Shown one piece after another: positions 22,241-34,873 of a stretch of 64,000 nucleotides of DNA. How positions within the stretch are numbered: position 1 is the first letter of the stretch; every line of letters starts with the position of its first letter. A program made the translations under genes and the position numbers. The notes below the pieces were generated by a model that was not told the DNA's origin, searched no databases, and saw nothing but the letters and a program-made list of their open reading frames with translations. Source of the stretch: Rutstroemia sp. NJR-2017a BVV2 (Eukaryota > Ascomycota > Leotiomycetes > Helotiales > Rutstroemiaceae); contig NJPS01000013.1 of assembly GCA_002946415.1 (NCBI GenBank), positions 992,001 to 1,056,000 on the forward strand. The letters are read 5' to 3'.

Positions 22241-23049
22241 GGAACGGCGAAGGGTCCAGAGTTAGCATGAAGCTTGTCCTCCTAGTAGCAGCATATACGT
22301 TTAGCATTTCGTCGACTGTTAAATGTACGCCACTGCGTCCACAACGCGCGGGCATATTCAAAGTCGATGCATAGTCTTGCAGTGCCATGTAGGCTTCTCT
22401 CAGCTCCTTGCATGCCATACCTTTCCCGACCTCGGGATACCGGTATTGCTTCCTACAGAGCCATATTCGGTAACGAGACAGAAGACGAAGTGGATAAGTT
22501 AAGGTTCCTCGGATTTCGTATATGTACCGCTCCGTCACAATCCTTCTGCTTCCTCTCAGTACCTGACCCAAACTGGCGACGACTTACAAGTTTTTTTTCT
22601 ATATTTGTAAAGTTCAAAGGAATGTATCGTTGACGTCATAGTAATCGAACAAAGAATTCTCACTGGTTGTTGTTTGTCGTCGCACATACTTCGTACATAC
22701 TGTAACATACGTTTATAAACGCAATACTCGCCGAATGCGGACGGACAATAGGCCTTGTCAAATATGCATCCCCCCGGCGGCAGACCTGCCTTTTCGGTCC
22801 GGAGTGCACCGCCGACGATCTTTATATAGAATTGGTAAGTTGTGGCTACAAAATCGATTGGCACGTTTGCTTTTTTTCTCGCTAAATGAATTATTCTCCG
22901 CAAAGATCGGCAGTTGGTGGTGGGAATACCGTACAGGAAAAGAACGGTCTAGTGCTGTCGGTCTTAATGTCGATGGAGATCAGCGGTTTTTTTCTGCGCA
23001 GATCTGTGTGGACCCTGGATGCAAATTCTTCCGGCCATCGGCAATGGAT

Positions 23050-23121
23050 GAGTGGATGGGATGGGATGGGATGGGATGGGATGGGATGGGCTTTTGCGGT
23101 TTTGCGGTTTTGCGGTTTTGC
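23050..23121 (+). repeat. (GGGAT)n followed by (TTTTGCGG)n
   Basis: About eight units of gggat/atggg (about 23053-23090) run directly into four units of ttttgcgg (23092-23121). They are two adjacent microsatellites of different unit length. The first resembles G-rich repeat DNA but is not the canonical fungal telomere unit TTAGGG. Confidence 0.9.
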
Positions 23122-23435
23122 GTGGTGGCCGTTTGCGTCTGCGTTCGCATTCGCGTGGCATGAGACAGGAGACAGGACGAATGATGGTCTGCCAATTGCT
23201 GTCCGACTAGCACCCCGAGCGCCACGTCGACGTCAGTGGCATAATGTGCTCTGCAGCTATACGAAATACTGCTGTATGTTGGGGAGCATCACGACAGACG
23301 ACAGCCGACAGTCGACAGCAGCGAAATGGCAGCGATGAATCTTCAATAATTTGCGGAGTAAATGACTGAAACCAATTGTATTACTCGTGAGCCGTGACAG
23401 CTGCTACTTTAGCCTTTGACTGATTGCTGCATGTC

Positions 23436-23506
23436 TCACTTCCCACTCCCACTCCCACTCCCAGTCCCCAGTCCCCAGTACCCAGTACCCAGTACCCAGT
23501 ACCCTC
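23436..23506 (+). repeat. (CACTCC)n and (CCAGTAC)n microsatellites
   Basis: Four units of cactcc-type sequence lead into two ccccagt and then four agtaccc-type units. This is low-complexity intergenic DNA. Confidence 0.85.
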
Positions 23507-24204
23507 TGCTCTGCAGGCGCAATGGCCATCTCATACTGTTCTTGACAATCTTCATCTCCGTGAGTCAATTGGCCTACCTGCTGCGCGTTCAGCATAATTG
23601 CGCTCATACTTCGCACTTCGTAGATTGCTATTCCAATGTTCTCCCTCCGCCGCGTGCATACTCCGTAGTGAGACTCCGAAGGCCCAGTATCAGCTCCACC
23701 GCCAAGCAGTGCTTACTTGATAGTTGAAGGGCTCTGCTCGTGGCCGTGGATCGATCCGCAGCTGGAAACCCGCCCTATGCTCTATACTCTATGCAGACGA
23801 TCAAACAGTCCGAACGATCGAAAGAACCAAATAATCACCCGCCTCTTCTACCTCGGACCTATCGCCTTATTCCCAGCAACAGTCTGAACTGAAGTCTGCT
23901 CTACTGCTACAGTTCCTCGACGGAGATCCTTCCAACAATCACCTCTGCAGATCACACATCGCATATCGCACATCGCACGTTAGACAGACATTGCTTTAAT
24001 TCGATTGATTATTCTCCTTTCAACATCTTTTCACTTTATACCGAACAGAAGAAGAAATTTCCTTCCGATATTCTGCTTAGCAAAAAGCTTCTAGAATCGA
24101 GTCTAGATCAAATTCCTACTGCCACTTTTTTAGTGTCTCCCAAAATCAACCAAACCTTTCACACAATTCCACCACAAAGACACACGAGATCCAGTAATAG
24201 ACGA

Positions 24205-24225
24205 ATGCCAATCTTTGCCCGTTAA
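24205..24225 (+). promoter_or_regulatory. uORF 1 in kinase leader (6 codons)
   Basis: ATG at 24205 is followed by five codons and TAA. The context acgaATGc is moderate, with A at -3 lacking certainty about use. It would be translated only if the transcript starts upstream of it. Confidence 0.45.
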
Positions 24226-24413
24226 TCTACCGATTACAAGAAATTCAGACCGACCACGATAACGACAAACAAACTCGAGCAAAGTACTACGAAAGAAACC
24301 TGCGATCCTTCGGACGAGAACAACGACATTCGCCCCTCTTTGTACCTTTATTCACTCCCCGGCGCCCTTTCTCGACGACTTCAATCTGCTGCAAATAGCC
24401 CCGAAATCACACC

Positions 24414-24425
24414 ATGGCGTACTAG
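24414..24425 (+). promoter_or_regulatory. uORF 2 in kinase leader (3 codons)
   Basis: ATG GCG TAC TAG sits 128 nt before the kinase ATG. The context cacaccATGg matches the fungal start consensus better than most, so a scanning ribosome should recognise it. It could lower kinase translation. Confidence 0.5.
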
Positions 24426-24552
24426 CGTAGACTGTCACAAACGAATTTCGTAGAGACTCGAGACACTGCGAAAGCAGCCCTTTTCTCCGCCGGCCACACT
24501 TACAAGGACATCATTGCGAAGGAGATTGTCCGGTGTGCGTGCGGAAGCAAAC

Positions 24553-27500
24553 ATGGTCTCGAACGACCACCCCACCCATATCGACCTGCCCTCGATGCAG
24601 GCGCCGCAGTCCCCGGACGAACAGGCGATGGGGCGATCCGACACGACGGACGTGGAGCAGCCAGTCTCACCCTTACAAATGCCGCCGGGACAAATCGATG
24701 GCTTGGATGCTTTGAGGACCGAGGAAATCAGGAATGGGAGAAGAGGCTCTGGTCATAGCAGTCTGCTACATCTGCGGATGCCGGGAACGACTTCGCCTGC
24801 GGAGGTTGCCTTCTCGGCGATGCACTTCTTGCCGTACCCAGTTATTATTTTGAACGATTTCAAGACGGTGGTACTTGCGAATGAGGCCATGGCACGACTT
24901 CTTGGGGCCGACGAACCTCAAGGCGACACGGTGAGCGAGTATCTAATGTCCACGGATCACTACAAAGGACAGACTCTCGGGCAACTCGGTATCGACATGA
25001 TTAAGGATTCAAGACCCATTTGGGTCACTTGGGAGACTTTCTTGGACAGCCTTGCAGATGATATGCGAGCGCATGTCAATGCACCAGCATGTGCGATTTC
25101 GGAATCTGGAGAAGTCACTCCTACCGTAGAAAGAGTAGAACCTACGAGTAGGAGGTTAAGCGCCGATAAAGATACCTCGATCGTACATGATGCGGTGGTA
25201 GAAGTGGTTATTACTGCAGGTTTAGTATCGGCATCAAGCTTCGCAAGCCGTGCGACTAAAAAGACGACGGACAAACGTGAGTTCTGTTTCCTTCTTCTTT
25301 ACCCGGGACGCGGACCTGGCGGCGTTTAGGAAGTGTTCCTTGCCAAGGCTTGATTCTCCTGAGTCCAATCTTGGCAGAAGTATACAGCCGTCCTGCAAGC
25401 TATGCCATTATCGTTCACATGAATAGAGGTTAACCATTGGCGACGGCTGTATAAGCTAGCGTAAAAGCAGCATTCCATTATTTTTTTGAATCACTCCTTC
25501 GATTTATTGAAGCTAATCCCATACAGATTCATTTGCCAAGATGATCATCAGTATCTTTGAAATTGAAGAGGAGAAGTTCTTCATGTTGACTTTCACAAAC
25601 ACCGACTCAAGCCAAACATCGCTCCCACTCTCCGGTAGACACTCTAGGCATGTCCCCAAGCCAAAGCATAATGCTGGCACCGGTTCATCTGGCTCTTTGT
25701 CTCATTCTAGCCCCTCTTCTGTGGGCTCTGTGCGAAGCTACGGTGAATCTAGCGGTTCTTCTGCGATCACTAGTCCTACCCATGCTCCAATGTCTTCCTC
25801 ACCATTCCCGCCGCTTGGTCCACCTTCTCGCGCCTCCAAGTCAAGCGAGCCATCCGCCTTACAAAAGGTTATTCTGATGAAAGATGCGCTCATGGACAAT
25901 ACTGAAGTCCCCATTTTGGCCATGTGGAAAGATGAAAGTTTGACGATACCTAACAGAGCGGCGAGACGTCTGTTTCAACGTGATGCGGATATGTCAGTTG
26001 TCAGGGACGGTTTTGACCTACTTGGAAAATGGCACCTTTGGAACGCAGATTTTACAGAACGACTGGACCCATCAGAATATCCTATTGCTGTACTCGTAAG
26101 ATCGCAGACACCATTTTCGAGTCGTTTAATGGGTATGTACGACCCAGACACGGGTGAAAAGACTATCTTCGATTGCTTGGGAGAAGCAGTACGAGACGAA
26201 ACCACCGGCGAATTCTTAGCGGGTGTCGTTACATGCAGAGACATTACGCTGGTCACAAAGCAGATCACTGAAATAAAGGAGAAAGACGAGAGGAGGTTCC
26301 AAATGATCTGCGATAGCATGCCTCAGATGATCTGGACAACGACTCCTGAGGGGTTCCATGATTGGTTCTCTCAAAGATGGTAAGTCAATTTGAACTGGGT
26401 TTCCAGGACTGGCGTCACCCAACAGGACCAACTGGGATATAATCTTTAAGAGACTAACGCTCAACTAGGTATGACTACACTGGCTTAACAGAGGAAGAAT
26501 CACTGGGTATGGGTTGGCGACTACCCTTCCACCCTGACGATATGGCTGGTACCGCCAAACGTTGGCAGCATTCATTAGCCACTGGAGAGACCTACAGCAC
26601 CGAATACCGATGTCGCCAGCATGATGGTGAATGGCGTTGGATGCTAGGTCGCGCTGTCTGTTTGAGAGACAAGGAAGGAAAGATCGAAAAGTGGTTCGGA
26701 ACTTGTACAGACATACACGAAGCTGTTATGGCTCGTTTCGAAGCCAAGAGACTCGTAAGTATACGTTGGAAACCTAATATAAAGGGGCCATTTTTTACTG
26801 ACACGGCTTAGCGACAACAATTACTGTCAGTTATAGCACATGCTCAAGTTACACTATTCTCCGTCGACCGCAACAGAAACCTGAACCTACTTGAGGGCTC
26901 ATTTATTTGGGATCTTGAGAGCGAGGTCGGTTCTAGTGACGAAAGTATCAACGGCTCTGGAAGACAGAATAGAAGCGAGGAGTATATTGGCAAGAATGTT
27001 TATAGTGTCTTATCTCATTCCAATGGTGGGGAGCTCATCGATGGAGTTCCATCATCACTGAGTCCGATAGAAGACATTTTGACTGGGGTAAGTTCATTCA
27101 CACTCTAATCTCTTTAACTAGGACCGTGTATCTTCTTCGTTTTTGAGAAAATACTGACTTTCCGAAAGAAAACACTAGAGGGCCACATGGAGCACAGCAT
27201 CGACAGCCGGTGGTATAGGACGAAATTCGTTCCCGTACTTGGTAAGAAAGAGAGTGGAGGCAATGTCAATGAAGCCTTTATCGATGGTGTCATTGGTGTG
27301 TCCATAGATATTACAGAAATCAAAGACCGGGAGAACGACCTTCGAATACAGGAAATGGAGAACACCAGACTCCTTGCGAACGAAGCTGCTGCGAAGGAAG
27401 CTAGTCGGTTGAAGAGCCAGTTCTTGGCTAACATGTCGCACGAAATTCGAACTCCAATCGCTGGAGTCATTGGAATGGCAGAGCTTCTTAGTGATATGAA

Positions 27501-29631
27501 TCTCGACGAGGAGCAACAGGAATGTGCTGACAATATTCAACGCTCTGCAAATGCTCTTCTGACTGTCATCAATGATATCCTTGACTTTTCGAAGGTTGAG
27601 TCTGGTCGATTGGATATCGAGGAAGTGCAGTTCTCTTTATCCGTTGTCGTAAGGGACGTCAGTAAAATGCTCAGTTTTGCTGCGGAGCGGAAGAACTTGA
27701 CTTTCGAATCCAATATCAATATCGGTGTGGACTCTGATCTTATCGTTATGGGAGATCCTGGTCGAATCCGGCAAATCATCACGAACTTGCTCACGAACAG
27801 TATCAAGTTTACGAGTGAGGGATGGGTGAAATTCTCCGTCCTCAAGGAAGCAGAAGGAGAAGATACTATTGGGGTGAAATTTATTGTTGAGGATACTGGT
27901 ATTGGTATCGAGGAAGAAGTCCGGAAACGCCTTTTCAAACCTTTCAGTCAAGCGGATTCGTCCACAGCGCGACGATTCGGTGGCACCGGCTTGGGCCTTA
28001 CAATTAGTAAGAACCTTGTGGATCTGATGCATGGAAGTATCACACTTGATTCTTCGTTGGGACAGGGCACAACCGCCAGCTTTTACATACCTTTCAAAAA
28101 GCCACAGTACCACGATGGTAGTGCAACTCTGATTGACATTGGCAAGATCCCAGATCGTTTACAATCGGAGATGAGTGTCTCTTGTAGTAGTTCTGATTAT
28201 GATAATATTGGTCCCTCGCCCCAGAAGAGTTCAATGGATCACAGGTATCGCATTTCAAGGTCGATGAGTATGACGCCTCCGGTCACGGACTTGGATATGT
28301 CGCCAGAGGATAGGGCAAATGTCAAGATTCTTGTTGTTGAGGATAAGTATGTTGTCCCAAGACTAACCATTACCCGTCGGTAGTTGGAAGATGCTAATAT
28401 GATCCAGTGCTATCAATCAACAAATTGCTCTCAAAACGATCAAGAAACTTGGTTTCACACCATCGGCTGTGTGGAACGGCAAAGAAGCGCTTGACTACTT
28501 GCTGGAGGCGGATTCACCAAATCCTTCCCACCCCAAACCAGATATTATTCTCATGGATGTACAGGTAAGCTAGTCATCAGATTATTATTGAAGACTCAAT
28601 ACTTATTGAACCCCCTAGATGCCCATAATCGACGGCTATCGCGCGACACATATGATCCGCCACCACACCCCTTACAAACACAACTCCCGTCATATTCCAA
28701 TTGTCGCAATGACAGCTTCTGCTATCCAAGGTGATAAAGAGAAGTGTAAGAAAGCGGGTATGGATGATTACCTTGCTAAGCCTGTGAAGGGGAAAACATT
28801 GGAAAAGATGTTGGTAAGATGGGCTATTAGCAGGAGGAATTCAGACCCCAAACCATCTAGCGATGACGACGAAAGCGATTGTGCGGAGGATGACAGTGCA
28901 AATTGTGACGTTGTGTCAAAGAGGCCTAGGTATGTCATATTCAGTTCCAATCGGCTGAGAAGCATTTCTAACATGAAACCAGGCAAAGCCGTCGCCAATC
29001 ATCATCCGGTTCCGGGCGGCCACAACTCAAACCGCAAGACCAATCTGCGGCGCAACTTTCAAGGCACAAAGAAAGCATTACTTCCAATCCACAAGATCTC
29101 GAAGTCCTAAAACCAACCATGAGCGAGCGCGCAAACTCACAGCGTCTAGTCCTCCCTCTCATGGAAAACGAAGGGGAAAGAGCAGAACGGCGGGAAGGTG
29201 CCGAGGAAAAGGCGAAAGACTTGAGAGATGAAAAATTGGTCGGTGCAGCGGGAGGAGGTCAAGATAAAAGAGGCGAAGCGCATGCAAAACATGGGAAGAG
29301 CGGGAAAGAGATGGGCGAGGAGAGACAGGGACACGGACAGCAGTTGACGGAGGAAAATATGGGGAGGTTCAAAGCGGAGATGGGGGAGGATGGTCCAAGG
29401 GGGAAGGGCGCACATGGCAGGGAAAATGAAACAGCGCCTAGTGGGGTGAAGGCGAATAGTATGGAGAATATGGGGAATGGTAGAACGGGGAGCGGAGAGA
29501 GTGGAAATGGGAACGAAGGCAGTGGTGAGAGTGAAAGTGCAGTGGCAAATGGGAGTGGGAGTGGGAAGAGTCGTCCGAGTGTCGCGAGGAGGTGGCAGGA
29601 TAGCGAGGTTACTATTACGGGGCTTGATTGA
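24553..29631 (+). CDS. PAS-domain hybrid histidine kinase
   Basis: Two-component hybrid sensor kinase, acting upstream of a Ypd1-type phosphotransfer protein. Predicted 1477 residues in eight exons: 24553-25276, 25527-26379, 26469-26754, 26812-27087, 27169-28346, 28408-28564, 28619-28929 and 28983-29631. Intron 1 is long (250 bp). Domains in order: disordered N-terminus; PAS-like (about 88-170); Ser-rich linker; PAS-like (about 355-470); PAS fold-3 (about 502-612); HisKA with NMSHEIRTP (phospho-His near H804); HATPase with N box [13 protein letters not shown], then VEDTGIGI and FGGTGLGL; receiver (about 1098-1225) with VVEDN and LMDVQMP (phospho-Asp near D1156). A 250-residue charged, low-complexity tail follows. 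There are no membrane segments, so it is a soluble sensor; its signal is unknown. I do not assign it to a numbered fungal HK class. Confidence 0.93.
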
Positions 29632-30992
29632 AGTGGAGTTGAGATGAGCTGAAAGGGGTCTTGTCGACATCGTTCTGGTTTCTGGTTACATTACCGATTG
29701 GATATGGGAGGGGAGGGGAAGAAAATACATTAATGAATTCGGGCGTTATTTACTTTTTTGCACTTTTATTTTATTTTACAAATTGGAGTTTCAGCAGACG
29801 GATGGGTATGGGCTAGGTTCGGGGTAAAGGATGTGGTTGGTTATGATAAGGTGGTTGGTTGGTCTGGTTGGCATGGTACGGCACAGTACTACAGAAGGAA
29901 AAAGTACACAATCTACATATACGGCGGTTAGGGATACTCGCATTTTTTCACATTTTGCATCACGGTTTGGGATTGGTTAGAGATTGGTGTTGGTGTTTGG
30001 GATTGGGTTTTTGGGTTCGGGAGCGGGAGCGGCTGCACTTGGGTTAGGTTTTTGGGACTCCGGCTGGCTCTGTGTATATGGATTACAGGGATTGGATAGG
30101 GTGGATGGGAGGTTAGGGGTTGGTGGAGGGTAGTATAAGGGTAATGGGGTTTGGGATTTGGGATGGGAGGGGATGGGATGCGATGGGGTGGGTTGGAATA
30201 GGGATGGCTTTGAAATGCGGGAGGAAACCGGGGGATGGAAGAGTGGAGAGTGGTTGATGAAGCAAGGAAGAAAGAAAGAAAGAAAGAAAGTGGAAAAGGA
30301 GAAAGTTGTATATATTGTATAGTACCCTCAAAAACGACCTGCTAAGAGAGAGTGAGAAGTGGGTGTGTGTGTATGAGAGGGAGAGGAAGAAGATAGTGTG
30401 CATATCTGTATATGAATAAATTATATATCACTCACTCCCAAGCTACCTACCTACCTTTCTTTGCCTTACCTTGCTTGAATGATGATGATCATGTACTGTA
30501 CTCATCGGCGAAAATCCGAAAATAATGCAGGAAGCACAGTACTCAGAGCAACTCGAATTGAAAATGTAGATAGATAGATATATCCAACCAAATGTGTATA
30601 CCATATAACCTTGCTGTACCAACGATAGCTACAGTACAGTAGCTAGCTAGCATCCATCCCTCAACCCAAAGCAAAAGCGAAAAAACACTCGAGACTTCAA
30701 AAAACGAAAATTCAAGCAAAGTCGTAGAGATGATGAGAAAAGTTCAATCAATCAAATCCTAGAGTATTCAAACCAGACCAAATTTCATACCAAGCCATAG
30801 CAGAGAGAAAAAAATGCTAGCACCAAATGAAATCAATACATCTCTTCCTCTCGTCGTGCCGTGCCGTGTTTAATTTCTTCTTGACAGCGAAAAAGTATGA
30901 ATAGATACCCAGTGTTCCCGCAACCATCCGTTTGCGATTCTTTTTCTTCGGACTTCTGATTGTTCTTAGCTCAGATGGTGCTGGGTGGGGGT
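29632..30992. other. Convergent intergenic with microsatellites
   Basis: The 1.36 kb between the kinase stop and the beta-glucosidase stop carries both 3' UTRs. It contains a (GAAA)n run near 30268-30291, GT/GA-rich DNA near 30358-30390 and a gata run near 30571-30583. No gene is seen. Confidence 0.55.
30266..30292 (+). repeat. (GAAA)n microsatellite
   Basis: About six tandem aaga/gaaa units in the intergenic DNA downstream of the histidine kinase gene. Confidence 0.85.
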
Positions 30993-33900
30993 TTAATAGA
31001 TCCAGGTGAATGTTTCTTCTACTTCGAAGGAGGTCTTTTGTCTGTTTGTGGCGCGCAGATCGTTAGCTTCTTTCTTTCTTTATGCTTTCTCTTCCTCGAC
31101 AGCCCCTTTGCTTGTTCTTTCCCGTCACATTCAAACCCACCGCAGAAAGAACAAAACTAAAAAGATCATTCCTCTCTCCTGGAGAAAAATAAAACACATA
31201 CCTAATATCGCCAGCACTCGCACCAACCCAACACTCAAACACGCCCCTCTCTGCCACCCACCTCCCGCTCTCATCTTGCTCTTCCGCAGCGCCCTCATCC
31301 CAATATCCCACACTGAGCCTTCCAATCTCGATCTCGACATTCTTCGTCTCGCTCACATCCAACTCCACCTTCGCCCAACCCTTCAACTCCTTCTCCGGTC
31401 TTGGCAGCGCAGATTTAGGATCGTGGATGTAGAGCTGGACGATCTCTTTTCCTTTTCTTGAGCCGGTGTTTGTGATTGGGATTGAGAGGGTGATGTTAGA
31501 GGAGGGTGAGAGGATGGGGGAGGAGAGCGTAGGAGTGCCGTATGAGAAGGTGGTGTAAGAGAGGCCGTGACCGAAGGGGAAGAGAGGGGGGAGTTGAATG
31601 CGGTCGTAATGGCGGTAGCCAATGTAGAGGCCTTCGCCATAGTGGACGCGGAGGTTTTCGCCCGGCCAGTTGTGGTAGGTTGGGTTGTCCTGGAGGCGGC
31701 GGGGGAAAGTTGTCTGGATTTGGAAATGAAGGGGTTAGTTTGTCTTTCTAGATGATGAGGGAGAAAAAGGGCAGCAAGATATGAATGAAGAAAGTGAAAA
31801 GTTGGTAAAACATACAGGTAACTTTCCGCTCGGACTCTTAACTCCGAATAGCACATCCGCCAGAGCATTACCAGCCTCTTGACCTTGATACCATGCTTGC
31901 AGAATCGCTGGCACTCTATCAACCCAAGGCATCGTGATCGGTGACCCGGACTGGTTGACGACAATTGTCCGTGGATTCGCCTTTACAACCGCTTCGATTA
32001 ATCGGTCTTGACTTCCGTCGACTGGTAGATCCATAGTTTGACGATCATACCCTTCGGATTCCCATTCTGCGTCCAGACCAACAATGACGATAGCGACGTC
32101 TGATGATTTTGCGGCGTTGATGGCGGAGAGTAAATAATCTTCTTGATCGGCTTCTTTGTATCCAATGCGACAGCCACCGGTAGCGTGGGTTTGGTTTAAT
32201 TGAGCTTGTTTGTAAAGAGGTCGGATTTCGTTGGTGGTTTCTGCGACGACTTCGACGGGAACGTTGGCTTCGAGTTGGATGTCAAAGAGGATATCTTTGG
32301 AGCCAGAAAACATGGCTTCGCCTAGATCAGTCCAATCCCATAAATCGACTTTCACCTCGCCGTTGACAAGCAGTCTGCCGGGGCCCACACTAGAGAAACT
32401 CATGGTATGCAGACCAGTGGTGGTGGGTGTGAGAATAGTTTTGGCTTTGCAAGACCATACTGGGTTGACTTCTTCAGGCACGGAATCCCAGAGGAAAAGA
32501 TCCGTGTTCGTTCTTCGTTGAATGACTCGTGGCTCTCCTTCGAATTTGTCTCCAATGTAGAACTCGAGACTGACACCTTGTTGTCCGGAGGCTGTCGTAC
32601 AGTAATCTGCAGCTAGGGGCAACCATTTGTAGGTGTGGCATCCTAACGAGTAACTGATTTCTTTACCAGGAACAGCTTTGATGCTATCCAATGGAATTGT
32701 GTTGTAGTAAGGATTCAGACTGGCGCTACCCCCACCCCCTGCTATCGCGCGATTGGCGTTAGGTCCTATTACCGCAATTTTTGTTTCCGATGGCTTGATG
32801 GGTAGGATATCTCCTTCATTTTTGAGTAGTGTCAGTCCTTCAACGCCTAACTCTCGGATTAGTTGCCGAGTCTCTTCTCGATCGTCCTCTGCTTCGGCTG
32901 CCTCGGGCGTCATATCTGATCCTCTAGTTCGTTCGACCAAGTATAGCACGTTTGTGGCAGCCTTTTCAACTGCTTCTCGACTTAGTCTACCGTCATGCAC
33001 AGCATCGATCGCTTTTTGGCCACGCCATTTGGTTGAAACAGGCATTTCAATATCGCAACCCGCTTCGATGGATTCCACGATAGAATTTGTTCCACCCCAG
33101 TCAGACATCACCATGCTACAAGCAAGTTAGCAAGAATCATAATACCAGATATATTCGTTCTGGTAAATACCCGTCATATTTCCACTCCCCCCTCAAAATT
33201 CTTTTCAAAGTGTGCTCATTCGAATCCGCATGAACTCCATTGATCAGGTTGTATGATGACATAACAGCCCAAGGATTAGCTTCTCGAACTGCCATCTCGA
33301 AAGGACGAAGATATAACTCCCTCAGTGCTCTTTCCGGAACGACTGAATCAATGGTTAATCTGTGCGTTTCCTGTTCATTGGCAACAAAGTCTAGAGTTCT
33401 TGTTAGCATTCGGCACGTGACATGGCTACATCGTGCGAGTATTTCTTACGCTTGATGGTGGCAGCAACGCCTTTTTCCTGTAGTCCCTTAATATAAGCGA
33501 CAGCAAGTTTTCCAGTAAGGAACGGGTCTTCTGAAAATGATTCGAAGTTTCTTCCACCTAAGGGGCCACGGTGTAGACAGACTGTTGGCGCCAACAGAAC
33601 ATGAGCCGACCTAGCCTTCGTCTCGTCCGCCAGGTGTTGGCCAACTTCATAGATTAAATCCGTGTTCCAGGTTGCGGCTAGAGATATTCCACATGGAAAG
33701 AGTGCGGCCTAATACTGTTAGAAAGCGCATGGAGGTCGGGCCTGGCTGAGACATACTTTCGTGCCTGCTTTGAAAATAGCTCCACGAGCACCTGCAGGAA
33801 TTGGTTCATCAGCATATGGGTGAACCTATGCACCTCCAATCTCCTCAAAGAAAGTCAGCTGTAAAATGGGCGAAGCAATTGTAACTCACCATTTGGACCA

Positions 33901-34231
33901 TCGGATGTCTTAAAGGCCGGTATCCCCTTGGAAGGAATAGATTTCGATCTCCAAAAGTCCGCAGCTACCAATAATGATACCTAAAATTGTTATCAATGCT
34001 GAATATTCACTGGACTCGGGGTAATCCCACTTGTTCTTCGAGAGATAAGGAGGCGGCTAGACGACGAGATGCCGTTTTTGGATCGAGAGCAGCATTCTTC
34101 TTGGGGGGGCTTGCTGGTGGTGAGAATTCAGAATTCGGAGTGGCGACCGTATCTCTGCTAGAAATCTCCGACCCTTCCTCGAACTTATCGAAGATAGGAT
34201 CATTGATTTGGCTGTCGGGAGACTGGGCCAT
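30993..34231 (-). CDS. GH3 beta-glucosidase with PA14 domain, no signal peptide
   Basis: Glycoside hydrolase family 3 enzyme that removes terminal beta-D-glucose. Predicted 888 residues in eight minus-strand exons: 34231-34031, 33980-33890, 33791-33757, 33708-33450, 33390-33171, 33115-31816, 31713-31202 and 31041-30993. All phases join; the shortest exon is 35 nt. Order: N-terminal TIM barrel (SDGPNGARG, then GPLGGRNFESFSEDP) with the nucleophile Asp in VMSDWGG (about D274, just after an exon junction); PA14 insert (about 440-570); the alpha/beta sandwich with ESEGYDR; and a fibronectin III-like C-terminus ending KTSFEVEETFTWIY. The last exon was found by this conserved ending; without it the frame runs into an unlikely tail. 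The first 67 residues are polar with no signal peptide, so the enzyme is probably intracellular. Confidence 0.9.
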
Positions 34232-34873
34232 TGTGGAAGTATGAAAAGAGCGAAAGGTCAGAAATTGTCTTGAACTGTCAGACTAATATCCCAAGTCTTG
34301 ATGTTTGAATAAGAGAACGACTACGGTTGTTGTGATGCAGCAAAGGGGGACCCTCAAGGCTTGTAGTAGGGAACACACTTTGCAGGCTGACCAAATTTTA
34401 GTGAAAAGGTAACGAGGAACCGGAGGATGTCTTATAAAGACATCCAAACGCAAGAATCCAACAAAATTAACAATGCATATGGGCTTAAGACTTCGGCAGC
34501 AACTAGAAAAAACCCGAGCCCCGATCAGCTGCTTCCAAGTGATATCCTCCATAGCCGATGTAAGAGCGGGTGAATATCCCATGCTCCATACGCCGCATTC
34601 CACAAGATAGGGCGCAGTCATATACATTAATTAATGTATAGACGCATTAGATTCATAAATGGGGACGGCTGAATAGAATTAATATCAAATGAAGATCAGA
34701 ATTGGACAGCTACAGGATGCCATACTTGCTAGGCTTCTTTGATTGCGAGGAACTGCCGGTGTGACCTATCTCATGGATGATAGGTTATCGTAGAGCGCCG
34801 GTGGGTCCGTCAAAACTTGTCGAGTGAGAAACTGATAGCGATCCATTTGTGACAACGGTATGAACGGACCGGC
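34232..34873. other. Intergenic, upstream of beta-glucosidase
   Basis: No supported gene. This 640 bp should contain the promoter of the beta-glucosidase gene. Confidence 0.5.

Larger units (their letters stand above)
21429..22270 (+). pseudogene. GNAT-type N-acetyltransferase, reading frame broken here
   Basis: GNAT acetyltransferases move an acetyl group from acetyl-CoA to an amine. Three pieces of one GNAT-like protein lie in order but in three different frames. Piece 1 (from ATG 21429) gives FSLRPATKSDIPRLAQIHVA. Piece 2 (about 21570-21715) gives TPAAFSAAVIAML and WEHVVAVLTETVVVAAWASW. Piece 3 (about 21850-22270) gives the acetyl-CoA loop RKGMGTALLGHG and then VYRRGGFEEVG. The first shift lies at a TTTTCCCC run near 21565, where one C too many would explain it. 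The second lies in a homopolymer block at 21715-21835. Sequencing or assembly error is at least as likely as true gene death. The tail is coded by GGGAGA and GGGGAT repeats (about 22170-22238). No intron explains the shifts. Confidence 0.55.
22271..23750. other. Intergenic with several microsatellites
   Basis: No supported gene is seen in about 1.5 kb. The open frames are driven by repeats, notably the gggat and ttttgcgg arrays near 23050-23120 and the C-rich arrays near 23436-23505. Confidence 0.55.
23751..24552 (+). promoter_or_regulatory. Promoter and long leader of the hybrid histidine kinase
   Basis: About 800 bp of A/C-rich and pyrimidine-rich DNA without a long open frame precedes the kinase start. 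The stretch after about 23980 (CT-rich, then A/C-rich) looks like fungal 5' UTR. Two short uORFs lie in it: a six-codon one at 24205-24225 and a three-codon one at 24414-24425. The transcription start cannot be placed from sequence. Confidence 0.45.

Noticed and set aside
23053..23090. Possible telomere-like repeat
   Set aside because: The unit is GGGAT, not TTAGGG, and it is a short isolated array between genes.
29146..29670. 174-codon minus-strand open frame
   Set aside because: Antisense of the charged C-terminal tail of the histidine kinase.
31063..31201. Read-through C-terminus of the beta-glucosidase, and a 23-nt intron at 31179-31201
   Set aside because: The read-through tail is basic and unlike the family, and 23 nt is too short for an intron. 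Splicing to 31041 gives a typical GH3 ending.
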